DNA from: DASTHS01 sp035718085
Lineage (GTDB): Bacteria; Actinomycetota; Acidimicrobiia; Acidimicrobiales; Palsa-688
Direction: 5' to 3'
Length of the DNA: 5,427 nucleotides
Assembly (NCBI GenBank): GCA_035718085.1
Contig: DASTHS010000273.1
Location: forward strand, 1-5,427
Each line of letters begins with the position of its first letter. Position 1 is the first letter of the stretch. Shown in pieces: positions 1 to 5,427 of this stretch. The notes below the pieces were generated by a model, which worked only from the letters and a program-made list of their open reading frames with translations, searched no databases and was not told the origin of the DNA. The position numbers were made by a program, and so were the translations under genes.

Positions 1-99
1 GACCAGGGCCGGGCCGCCGCCGCCGTAGTCCCAGACGGCGATCTCCGTGCCGTCTCGGCCGCGGACGCGAGGGCCGGGGAGGGGCGTGGCGACGGGCAC
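1..99 (-). CDS. Partial alpha/beta hydrolase (N-terminus only)
   Basis: This is the 5' end of a minus-strand gene that runs off the left edge; 33 codons are visible. From a GTG at 99-97 it reads MPVATPLPGP, then a stretch ending RDGTEIAVWDYGGGGPALV. A basic residue, DGT, a hydrophobic strand with a W-D-Y element, a glycine-rich turn and then P-A-L-V is how many alpha/beta hydrolases begin, just before the HG oxyanion motif. That motif and the catalytic triad would lie outside the window, so substrate and reaction cannot be given. The frame stays open upstream of the GTG. I chose this start because it leaves a short proline-rich leader before the first strand and keeps clear of the divergent gene at 136. 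No Shine-Dalgarno sequence is evident. The family call is inferred from a short N-terminus and could be wrong. Confidence 0.55.
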   Translation of the reverse strand, partial: MPVATPLPGPRVRGRDGTEIAVWDYGGGGPALV

Positions 100-106
100 G
101 GCGCCG

Positions 107-129
107 ACGGTACCCGAGGTCGGTACGGT
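107..129. promoter_or_regulatory. Operator-like imperfect palindrome between divergent genes
   Basis: In the 36-bp gap between the two divergent starts (GTG at 99 on minus, ATG at 136 on plus) lies ACGGTACC (107-114), a 7-base spacer, then GGTACGGT (122-129). The right arm matches the reverse complement of the left at 7 of 8 positions. An 8-7-8 dyad placed here would suit a dimeric repressor or activator controlling both genes. No regulator gene is visible beside it and no clear -35/-10 pair could be assigned, so binding is inference. In such GC-rich DNA a chance dyad of this quality is possible. Confidence 0.3.
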
Positions 130-135
130 GCCCGG

Positions 136-549
136 ATGGCCCCCGTCCCCCCCGACGCCGCCGACGTCGCCGACGTGCTGGCCGCCAACCGGCGCTACTA
201 CGAGGCGTTCGAGGCGGCCGACCTCGATGCCATGGCGGCGTGCTGGGAGCGCTCCGACCGGGTGGTGTGCACCCACCCCGGCTGGCCGACGCTGCGGGGG
301 TGGGGCAAGGTCGAGTCGGCGTGGTTCGCGCTGTTCCAGCAGGGGCCGCCCATGCAGTTCGTGCTCACCCAGGAGCGGGCCATGGTCGTCGGCGACGCCG
401 CCTGGGTGTCGCTCGACGAGAACCTCCTCGGCGATGCCGGCGGGGTGACCATCGCCTCCCTCAACTGCTTCGTGCGGGCGGGCGCCGGGTGGCGGATGGT
501 CGCCCACCAGGGGTCAGTGGTGCACGCCGCCGACGACGGGGAGCCCTGA
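136..549 (+). CDS. SnoaL-like / NTF2-family protein
   Basis: A 137-residue protein of typical size for a single-domain SnoaL-like (NTF2 fold) protein. The N-terminal helices carry the familiar NRRYYEAFEAADLDAMAACW pattern (residues 19-38). Next come DRVVCTHPGW (41-50) and P-T-L-R-G, which matches the DRV-C-HPGW-P-LRG segment of the SnoaL_3 / DUF4440-like group. The C-terminal strands end with GWRMVAHQGSVV (118-129), the usual W-x-M-V-x-H close of the cone-shaped fold. The family includes small-molecule isomerases, hydrolases and proteins with no known activity. No catalytic set can be picked out, so the function is unknown. It has no signal peptide or membrane segment and is probably cytoplasmic. 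ATG 136 is the natural start; no good ribosome-binding site precedes it. It diverges from the putative hydrolase and converges on the DUF72 gene, so it is probably transcribed alone. The family call is firm; the function is open. Confidence 0.85.
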   Translation: MAPVPPDAADVADVLAANRRYYEAFEAADLDAMAACWERSDRVVCTHPGWPTLRGWGKVESAWFALFQQGPPMQFVLTQERAMVVGDAAWVSLDENLLGDAGGVTIASLNCFVRAGAGWRMVAHQGSVVHAADDGEP

Positions 550-566
550 GGCCCCGCCGCCTCAGG
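545..566. terminator. Putative bidirectional terminator hairpin across two convergent stops
   Basis: CCTGAGG (545-551) and CCTCAGG (560-566) form a perfect 7-bp inverted repeat with an 8-base loop. The plus-strand stop TGA (547-549) lies in one arm and the minus-strand stop (562-564) in the other, so the transcripts of both convergent genes would carry the same hairpin. An overlapping alternative, GCCGCC-TCA-GGCGGC (557-569 core, 7 bp with the flanking T/A pair), competes with it. Neither is followed by a T-tract, as is common in actinobacteria, so termination activity is inferred. Confidence 0.45.
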
Positions 567-1518
567 CGGCGTCGCCCACGTCGGGGCCGGTGAGCAGGCG
601 CACCAGGGTGGTGGCCCCGTCGACCGCGTCGCTGCGCCAGCAGTTGTCCATGATGCAGTGCACCTCGCGGGCGCCGGCGGCCAGCGAGCGGATGGCGGGC
701 ACCCAGCCGGCGAGCTCGTCGTCGGCGTAGCGGTACGGCCAGGTGGAGGGCTCACCCTCGACGCAGCGCCGGCCCCGGAAGCGGACCACGGCGACGTCGC
801 TGGTGGCGGCCACCACCGGCCGGCTCCCGTCGGCGGCGGGGCGGTCGACGCAGACGAAGCCGATGCCGCGCGCCTCGAGCCACTCGAGGGTCTCGTCGCA
901 GGCCTGCCCGTCGTACCAGCCGTGGTGGCGCAGCTCGACGGCGACCTCCACGCCGGGCAGGCGGGCGGGGAGGCGGGCCAGCTCGTCCCACGCCGCGGGG
1001 CGCGGCGAGAACCACGACGGGTAGCACAGGGTGACCACCCCGAGGCGCCCGGCGGTCGCCAACGGGCGCAGGCTGTGGGCGAAGCGGTCCCAGCACTCCT
1101 CGAGCACCTCGGTGGGCAGGTGGTGGGCGTAGAGGCGCCGCTTGTCGCGGGCTTTGACGTCGACCGCCGCCTGCAGGTCGGGCCACAGCGAGTCGGGCAG
1201 CGTGGGGGCACCGACCAGCAGCGACCACGCCTGCACGTCGAAGGTGAACCCGGCCGGGGTTCGGGCCACCCACTGCGCCGCCAGGTCGGGCGTCGGCGGG
1301 AAGCGGAAGGTGGTGGCCACCTCGGCGAGGGGCAGCTGCGCGCAGTAGAACGCCAGGCGGGCCGACGCCGTCATGGTCTTGCGGGGGTAGAAGCTGCCGT
1401 CACGGACCAGGCTGCGGTCCGCCCAGGAGGTGGTGCCGGCGCGCACCGCGGCGCCGCCCACGCGCACGGGGGCGGCCGCCTGCGGCCCGGGGTCGAGCAG
1501 TGACGCCGTTTCGCTCAC
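562..1518 (-). CDS. DUF72 domain protein (YecE-like)
   Basis: A 318-residue DUF72 protein, a TIM-barrel-like family that includes E. coli YecE; its biochemical role is unknown. The domain starts with VRAGTTSWAD (25-34), then FYPRKTMTASARLAFYCAQL (43-62), the actinobacterial form in which GTxSWAD and a YPR element open the protein. Further landmarks are TPAGFTFDVQAWSLL (87-101), VELRHHGW (194-201), FVCVDRP (221-227), AATSDVAVVRFRGR (237-250) and IMDNCW (289-294) near the end. Two conserved spots are altered: the usual EV(N/D)S-x-(F/Y)Y reads EVATTFR (66-72), and the C-terminal NNC reads DNC. The GTG at 1518 gives a non-conserved leader of about 24 residues. GTG codons at residues 18, 20 and 25 are equally possible starts, and none has a clear ribosome-binding site. 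The gene is divergent from malQ and convergent with the SnoaL-like gene. Identity as DUF72 is firm. Confidence 0.9.
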   Translation of the reverse strand: MSETASLLDPGPQAAAPVRVGGAAVRAGTTSWADRSLVRDGSFYPRKTMTASARLAFYCAQLPLAEVATTFRFPPTPDLAAQWVARTPAGFTFDVQAWSLLVGAPTLPDSLWPDLQAAVDVKARDKRRLYAHHLPTEVLEECWDRFAHSLRPLATAGRLGVVTLCYPSWFSPRPAAWDELARLPARLPGVEVAVELRHHGWYDGQACDETLEWLEARGIGFVCVDRPAADGSRPVVAATSDVAVVRFRGRRCVEGEPSTWPYRYADDELAGWVPAIRSLAAGAREVHCIMDNCWRSDAVDGATTLVRLLTGPDVGDAA

Positions 1519-1603
1519 CGGGTCGCCGGGTAGCTGCGGGGACGCCGATGTCTCGCATGCACCATGGTCGGTCGGCCACGCTAGAGGCCGGCGGCCACCC
1601 CCG
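1519..1603. promoter_or_regulatory. Divergent intergenic region, DUF72 / malQ
   Basis: This 85-bp stretch separates the GTG of the DUF72 gene (minus) from the GTG of malQ (plus), so it should hold promoters for both directions. On the minus strand TAGCGT (complement of 1578-1583) fits the TAnnnT form of a -10 box, about 60 bases from the DUF72 start, but I see no convincing -35 upstream of it. Two adjacent palindromes, GCATGC (1555-1560) and ACCATGGT (1561-1568), make up the least GC-rich patch and could be a protein-binding site. Before malQ the only purine-rich tract is AGAGG (1583-1587), too far from the start to be a normal Shine-Dalgarno sequence. The promoter role follows from position and is not proven. 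Confidence 0.4.
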
Positions 1604-3454
1604 GTGATCGACCCGGGCCGCTGGGGCGTCGACGCCGGCTACCACGACGCCCTCGGCGAGTGGCGCACCCCGCCGGGCGAGGTCGTCGACGCCATCGTCG
1701 CCGAGATGGGCGCCGACGACGGCGGTGATCCCTTCACGACGACGCCGGTCATCACGGTGCGCGTCGATCACCAGCTCCCCGAGGTGCCCGCCGGCACCCT
1801 GCAGCTCGACGACGGTGCCAGCGTGTGGTGCGACGGGCGCCTGCCCGACGACGTGCCGCTCGGCTACCACCGCCTGGAGCCCGCCGACGGCGCCCCGCCC
1901 ATCTCGCTGGTCGTGAGCCCCGGCCGGGTGCCGTTGCCGCCCCGGGACCGGACCTGGGGGTGGGCGGCGCAGCTGTACGCGGTGCGGTCGGCAGGGAGCT
2001 GGGGCATGGGCGACCTCGCCGACCTGCGCCGGCTGGCGTCGTGGTCGAGCGCTGAGGGCGGTGCCATCACCCTCATCAACCCGCTGCACGCCTCGACGCC
2101 GCTGGCCCACCAGGAACCCTCGCCGTACTTCGCCAGCAGCAGGTGCTTTGCCAACCCCCTCTACCTCCGGGTGGAGGAAGTCGCCGGCGCGGCCGACGTC
2201 GGCAACCTCGAGGAGCTGGCCGCGGCGGGCCGGGCGCTCAACGACGAGCGCACCATCGACCGCAACCGGGTGTGGGAGCTCAAGTCGCAGGCGCTGGAGG
2301 CCGCCTTCGACCGCTTCGGCGGCGACCCCGACTTCGAGCGGTTCTGCGACGACCGGGGCGACGCCCTCGAAGGGTGGGCCACCTTCTGCGCCATCGCCGA
2401 GCGCCACGGCCTGCCCTTCGGCGACTGGCCCGACGGGCTCGACCGGCGCGACAGCCCGGCGGTGACCGAGTTCGCCCGGGGCCGCGCCGACCGGGTGCGC
2501 TACCACAAGTGGCTCCAGTGGCAGCTCGACCGGCAGCTGGCGACCGCCGGGGCCGCCGGCCCCTTGATGCAGGACCTGGCCATCGGCGTCGCCGCTGGCG
2601 GGGCCGACGCCTGGGTGTGGCGCGACACCTTCGCCACCGGCATGCGCGTCGGAGCGCCGCCCGACGAGTTCAACACCCTCGGACAGGACTGGGGCCTGCC
2701 GCCCTGGGACCCCTGGAAGCTGCGCGCCGCCCGCTACGAGCCCTTCGTCGAGACCGTCCGCGCCGGGCTGCGCCACGCCGGCGGCCTGCGCTTCGACCAC
2801 GTGATGGGGCTGTTCCGGCTGTTCTGGATCCCTGCCGGCCACGACGCCGCCGAGGGCACCTACGTGCGCTATCCCTATTGGGACCTGCTCAACATCTTGG
2901 CCCTCGAGGCCCACCGGGCCGGCGCCTTCGTGGTGGGCGAAGACCTCGGCACGGTCGAAGACCACGTGCGCCACGAGCTGGCCGAACGCGACGTGCTGAG
3001 CTACCGCCTGCTGTGGTTCGAGCCGCAGCGGCCCCCGAGCTGGCCCCGCCAGGCCCTCGGCGCCGTCACCACCCACGACCTGCCCACCGTGGCCGGCGTC
3101 TGGACCGGCTCCGACCTCGAGGCGCAACGCCGCCTCGGCCTGAACCCCAACGAGGAGGGGTCGCGCGCCATGCGCGCCAAGCTCGCCGACTGGACCGGCG
3201 CCGCTGACGACACCCCTGTCGCCGAGGTCGTCGACGGCGCCTACCGGGTGCTCGCGGACGCCCCGTGCACGGTGCTGACCGCCGCCCTCGACGACGCCTG
3301 CGAGGTGGAGGAACGGCCCAACATGCCGGGCACGGTCGACGAGTGGCCCAACTGGTCGATCGCCCTGCCGCTGCCGCTCGAGGCCATCGAGCAGCTGCCG
3401 TTGGCGGCCCGCATCGCCGGGCACCTCCGTGACGGGGGGCCGGGCGGCCAATAG
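1604..3454 (+). CDS. malQ: 4-alpha-glucanotransferase (amylomaltase)
   Basis: A 616-residue GH77 enzyme that transfers alpha-1,4-glucan segments between maltodextrins (disproportionation), a cytoplasmic step in maltose and glycogen breakdown. The N-terminus VIDPGRWGVDAGYHDALGEW is the helical opening seen in actinobacterial homologues, followed by a beta-rich N-terminal region. The GH77 barrel begins near WGWAAQLYAV (118-127) and WGMGDL (133-138). It contains NPLH (159-162), SPYFASSRCFANPLYL (173-188) and GQDWGLPPWDP (360-370). Expected catalytic residues are present: nucleophile D398 in LRFDHVMG, acid/base E446 in VVGEDLG, and D492 in THDLPT. ERPNMPGT (570-577) and PNWS close the protein. 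It is longer than the roughly 500-residue minimal amylomaltases because of the N-terminal region. The frame is open back to an ATG at 1430, inside the divergent DUF72 gene. GTG 1604 is the only in-frame start in the intergenic gap and begins exactly where homology begins. ligC follows after 10 bp, so they are probably co-transcribed. Confidence 0.93.
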   Translation: MIDPGRWGVDAGYHDALGEWRTPPGEVVDAIVAEMGADDGGDPFTTTPVITVRVDHQLPEVPAGTLQLDDGASVWCDGRLPDDVPLGYHRLEPADGAPPISLVVSPGRVPLPPRDRTWGWAAQLYAVRSAGSWGMGDLADLRRLASWSSAEGGAITLINPLHASTPLAHQEPSPYFASSRCFANPLYLRVEEVAGAADVGNLEELAAAGRALNDERTIDRNRVWELKSQALEAAFDRFGGDPDFERFCDDRGDALEGWATFCAIAERHGLPFGDWPDGLDRRDSPAVTEFARGRADRVRYHKWLQWQLDRQLATAGAAGPLMQDLAIGVAAGGADAWVWRDTFATGMRVGAPPDEFNTLGQDWGLPPWDPWKLRAARYEPFVETVRAGLRHAGGLRFDHVMGLFRLFWIPAGHDAAEGTYVRYPYWDLLNILALEAHRAGAFVVGEDLGTVEDHVRHELAERDVLSYRLLWFEPQRPPSWPRQALGAVTTHDLPTVAGVWTGSDLEAQRRLGLNPNEEGSRAMRAKLADWTGAADDTPVAEVVDGAYRVLADAPCTVLTAALDDACEVEERPNMPGTVDEWPNWSIALPLPLEAIEQLPLAARIAGHLRDGGPGGQ

Positions 3455-3464
3455 TGTCGCCCCG

Positions 3465-4529
3465 GTGCGCCTGCCCGTGATGCCGCCGGTGGCCCCGATG
3501 CTGGCGAAGGCGGCGAAGGCCCTGCCCGCCGGCGACTACTTCTACGAGCCGAAGTGGGACGGGTTCCGCTGCATCGCCTTCCGCGACGGCGGCACCGTCG
3601 AGTTGGGGAGCCGCAACGAGCGCCCGCTGACCCGCTACTTCCCCGACGTCGTCGCCGCCGCCCTGGCCGAGCTCCCCGAGCGCTGTGTCGTCGACGGCGA
3701 GGTGGTGGTCGCCGGCCCCCGCGGCCTGGACTTCGACGCCCTCGGTCAGCGCATCCACCCCGCCGAGTCGCGGGTGCGCACGCTCGCCGCTGCCACCCCG
3801 GCGAGCTTCGTCGCCTTCGACCTCCTGGCGCTCGGTGACCGCGACCTGCGTCCCGAGCCGTTCGCCGACCGCCGGCGGCTGCTCGAGTCCGCGCTCGCCG
3901 GCGCCGCCGCCCCGGTGCACCTGACGCCGATCACCCGCGACATGGCGGTGGCCGACGACTGGTTCCACCGCTTCGAGGGCGCCGGGCTCGACGGTGTCGT
4001 CGCCAAGGCCGCCGACCTGCCCTACCGGGAAGACCAGCGCGCCATGGTGAAGGTCAAGCACGAGCGCACCGCCGAGTTCGTCGTCGCCGGGTTCCGCTGG
4101 TACCGGGGCGCCACCGACGCCGTCGGCTCGCTCATGCTCGGGCTGTGGCGCGAGGGCACCCTGCACCACGTGGGGGTGATCGGCGCCTTCCCGGCCGCCC
4201 GCCGCCGCTCCTTGATCGCCGAGCTCGACCCCTCCCGTGAGGGCGTCGGCGACCACCCGTGGGCGCAGTGGGCGCAGCTCGCCGGCGCCGAGGGCGGCCA
4301 GCGCCTGCCCGGCGCCGTCAGCCGCTGGAACGCCAAGAAGGACCTGAGCTTCGTGCCCCTGCGCCCCGACCTGGTCGTCGAGGCCGCCTTCGAGCACCTC
4401 CAGGGTGACCGGCTGCGCCACACCGCACAGTTCCGCCGCTGGCGGCCCGACCGCGACCCCCGCTCGTGCACCTACGACCAGGTCGACGTGGCCGTGCCCG
4501 CCCTCCTGGCCGACGTGTTCGGCGCATGA
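3465..4529 (+). CDS. ligC: ATP-dependent DNA ligase, LigC type
   Basis: A 354-residue ATP-dependent DNA ligase, made of a nucleotidyltransferase domain and an OB fold, with no polymerase or phosphoesterase module. It seals nicks through an enzyme-AMP and a DNA-adenylate intermediate. All motifs are present: I, KWDGFR (30-35) with K30 as the adenylated lysine; Ia, SRNERPLTRYFP (49-60); III, VDGEVVV (76-82); IIIa, FVAFDLLAL (115-123); IV, LDGVVAK (175-181); V, MVKVKH (194-199). The OB fold begins near VVAGFRWYRG, and RHTAQFRRWRPDRDPRSC (318-335) is the C-terminal LigC signature. Length and sequence, including the opening LPVMPPVAPMLAK, closely follow mycobacterial LigC, a backup ligase linked to excision repair and end joining. 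The frame extends up to a GTG at 3429 inside malQ; GTG 3465 is preferred because homology starts there and the gap is 10 bp. The stop overlaps the next gene's ATG by 4 bases. No Ku, LigD or polymerase gene is in view. Confidence 0.93.
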   Translation: MRLPVMPPVAPMLAKAAKALPAGDYFYEPKWDGFRCIAFRDGGTVELGSRNERPLTRYFPDVVAAALAELPERCVVDGEVVVAGPRGLDFDALGQRIHPAESRVRTLAAATPASFVAFDLLALGDRDLRPEPFADRRRLLESALAGAAAPVHLTPITRDMAVADDWFHRFEGAGLDGVVAKAADLPYREDQRAMVKVKHERTAEFVVAGFRWYRGATDAVGSLMLGLWREGTLHHVGVIGAFPAARRRSLIAELDPSREGVGDHPWAQWAQLAGAEGGQRLPGAVSRWNAKKDLSFVPLRPDLVVEAAFEHLQGDRLRHTAQFRRWRPDRDPRSCTYDQVDVAVPALLADVFGA

Positions 4530-5074
4530 GCAGCCCGGGCACGAGCAGCGGCCGGCGCCAGAGCGCCATCCTCGTGCCGGTGCCCGACGCCGAGCCCGTC
4601 GTCGGTCCCTGGCGCCAGGAGCACGACCCGGTCGCCCCCGCCGGCGTGCCCGCCCACATCACCCTGATCGTGCCGTGGCTGCCGCCCGACGAGATCGGCG
4701 ACGACGACCTGGCGGAGCTGGGCGACGCCCTCGACGGCGTCGAACCCTTCGAGTTCTCGCTGGCCGCCACCGGCTGGTTCGCCCGCCGGGTGCTCTACCT
4801 CACCCCCGCGCCGGCCGCCCCGTTCGTGGCGCTCACCGCCCGGCTGGCCGACCGGTTCGGCACCCCGCCCTACGACGACGAGTTCGACGAGGTGGTGCCG
4901 CACCTCACCATCGGGCACGCCTCCGACGGCGTCGAGCTGGCGTCGGTGGCCGCCGCCCTGGAGCGGCAGCTGCCGTTGACCTGCCGGGCGTCGGAGGTGT
5001 GGGTCATGGTCGGTGACGGCAGCACCTGGTCGCGGCGCGCCGCGTTCCCGTTACCTGGGCGCCCGTTGACCTGA
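4526..5074 (+). CDS. 2'-5' RNA ligase family protein (2H phosphoesterase)
   Basis: A 182-residue member of the 2H phosphoesterase superfamily, annotated as 2'-5' RNA ligase family. The two defining HxT motifs are present and spaced as expected: HITLIVPW (H44, T46) and HLTIGHA (H126, T128). The fold begins with the strand AILVPVPDAEPVVGPWR (14-30), a pattern common in actinobacterial members. Characterised relatives open 2',3'-cyclic phosphates or join or cleave 2'-5' phosphodiesters in RNA; others act on cyclic nucleotides. The substrate here cannot be told. There is no signal peptide, so it is probably cytoplasmic. The frame continues upstream to 4466 inside ligC, but ATG 4526 is preferred because it makes the classic ATGA overlap with the ligC stop and sits shortly before the first conserved strand. 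The overlap implies translational coupling to ligC. The hydrophilic N-terminal residues (SSPGTSSGRRQ) look like a linker. Confidence 0.88.
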   Translation: MSSPGTSSGRRQSAILVPVPDAEPVVGPWRQEHDPVAPAGVPAHITLIVPWLPPDEIGDDDLAELGDALDGVEPFEFSLAATGWFARRVLYLTPAPAAPFVALTARLADRFGTPPYDDEFDEVVPHLTIGHASDGVELASVAAALERQLPLTCRASEVWVMVGDGSTWSRRAAFPLPGRPLT

Positions 5075-5095
5075 GCGGCGGTCGGCCCGAACGGG
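5062..5095. terminator. Weak inverted repeat at convergent gene ends
   Basis: CCCGTT (5062-5067) and AACGGG (5090-5095) are perfectly complementary and flank the stop of the 2H phosphoesterase gene (5072-5074). Within the 22-base loop, GACC (5068-5071) can pair with GGTC (5080-5083). A tandem repeat GGTGCCC GGTGCCC (5096-5109) follows directly and reaches the stop of the convergent GNAT gene. There is no T-tract and the stems are short. Location at a convergent junction is the main reason to think of termination; chance pairing in GC-rich DNA is a real alternative. Confidence 0.25.
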
Positions 5096-5109
5096 GGTGC
5101 CCGGTGCCC

Positions 5110-5427
5110 TCACTCCGGCGGCTGCAGCTCGTCGGCCAGGCCGATCGACTCCATCGACCCCCACGTGCCGGTCACGTCGTGGGCCAGCAGCACCACGTCC
5201 CGGAGCGCGCCCGAGCGGTCCCGGATCTGGTCGCGCAGGAGCGCCTCGGCGGTGAAGCCCAGCCCCTCGAACATCGCCAGCAGGCTCTGGGAGTCGGCGA
5301 CCACCTCGACCTGGACCTTCGTGAGGCCGGCCATCACGGCGGCGGCCAGGGCGTGGCGGGCCAGGTGCCGCCCCCAGCCCCGACGCCGGTGGCCGGGGTC
5401 GACGACCAGGCGCAGCTCGCCCACGTG
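5110..5427 (-). CDS. Partial GNAT-family N-acetyltransferase (C-terminal part)
   Basis: The frame is open to the right edge; 105 residues and the stop are visible. The segment GELRLVVDPGHRRRGWGRHL is strand beta-4 plus the acetyl-CoA pyrophosphate-binding loop, with the R-R-x-G-x-G pattern (motif A) of GNAT enzymes. It is followed by the helix ARHALAAAVMAGL, strand KVQVEVV, and FEGLGFTAEALLRDQI, the usual N-x-x-x-x-x-Y/F-x-x-x-G-F motif-B region. The C-terminus RDVVLLAHDV is the last strand, with a tail of about 18 residues (ending ADELQPPE) outside the core fold. An in-frame GTG at 5424 could be taken as a start, but it lies inside the beta-4 strand, so the true N-terminus is beyond the window. 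The enzyme would move an acetyl group from acetyl-CoA to an amine; the substrate is unknown. It converges on the ligC-phosphoesterase run. Confidence 0.85.
   Translation of the reverse strand, partial: HVGELRLVVDPGHRRRGWGRHLARHALAAAVMAGLTKVQVEVVADSQSLLAMFEGLGFTAEALLRDQIRDRSGALRDVVLLAHDVTGTWGSMESIGLADELQPPE

Noticed and set aside
198..1211. 337-codon minus-strand frame overlapping the SnoaL-like and DUF72 genes
   Set aside because: It is a shadow frame: its product is biased in composition, and the competing frames have clear family motifs and sensible stops.
658..1503. 281-codon plus-strand frame opposite the DUF72 gene
   Set aside because: It is the antisense reading of DUF72 codons and has no domain pattern.
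1430..1603. Upstream extension of malQ to the ATG at 1430
   Set aside because: The extra 58 residues would overlap the divergent DUF72 gene and carry no homology. The conserved amylomaltase N-terminus begins at the GTG at 1604.
1400..3451. 683-codon open frame on the minus strand, antisense to malQ
   Set aside because: It mirrors the malQ codons in very GC-rich DNA, where stops are rare in all frames. Its translation is low in complexity (G, A, V, R, P, H) with no recognisable domain, while the plus strand encodes a complete GH77 enzyme with all catalytic residues.
3429..3464. Upstream extension of ligC into the end of malQ
   Set aside because: The 12 extra residues are unlike LigC N-termini, whereas GTG 3465 starts directly at the conserved LPVMPP segment.
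3066..4421. 451-codon open frame on the minus strand across the malQ/ligC junction
   Set aside because: It is antisense to two well-supported genes, has an arginine/glycine/proline-rich translation and shows no family motif.
3465..4529. Possibility that the ligase is LigD or part of a full end-joining operon
   Set aside because: There is no polymerase or phosphoesterase domain in the protein and no Ku gene in the window. The length and C-terminal signature fit stand-alone LigC.
1..5427. CRISPR array, tRNA/rRNA genes, insertion sequence, phage or toxin-antitoxin system
   Set aside because: No regularly spaced repeats, transposase motifs, terminal inverted repeats or RNA-gene signatures were seen, and composition is uniform from end to end.

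Overview
The window is extremely GC-rich, with G or C at nearly every third codon position, several GTG starts, few clear Shine-Dalgarno sequences and tightly packed genes. It also carries a LigC-type ATP-dependent DNA ligase that closely resembles the mycobacterial form as I remember it, and an actinobacterial-style DUF72 protein. Together these point to a high-GC actinobacterium. A lineage such as Acidimicrobiia is plausible, but the sequence alone cannot settle it. I see no mobile element, CRISPR array, tRNA, rRNA or compositional break, so this looks like ordinary chromosome.

Layout, left to right. The left edge holds the first 33 codons of a minus-strand gene, probably an alpha/beta hydrolase. 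It diverges across a 36-bp gap from a small SnoaL/NTF2-like gene (136-549, +). That gap contains an operator-like imperfect palindrome. The SnoaL-like gene converges on a DUF72 (YecE-like) gene (562-1518, -). A perfect 7-bp inverted repeat spans both stop codons and could act as a two-way terminator. An 85-bp divergent intergenic region (1519-1603) then separates DUF72 from a three-gene plus-strand run: malQ (4-alpha-glucanotransferase, 1604-3454), ligC (ATP-dependent DNA ligase, 3465-4529) and a 2H phosphoesterase of the 2'-5' RNA ligase family (4526-5074). This run converges on the 3' part of a GNAT acetyltransferase gene (5110 to the right edge, -).

The spacing suggests that malQ, ligC and the 2H phosphoesterase are co-transcribed: 10 bp separate malQ from ligC, and ligC and the phosphoesterase share a 4-base ATGA overlap. 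malQ belongs to glycogen and maltodextrin metabolism and has no obvious tie to the other two. The ligase and the phosphoesterase both act on nucleic-acid ends or phosphodiesters. Their translational coupling is the most interesting signal here, as a possible end-healing and sealing pair, but that role is inference. I found no convincing new multi-gene system in this window.
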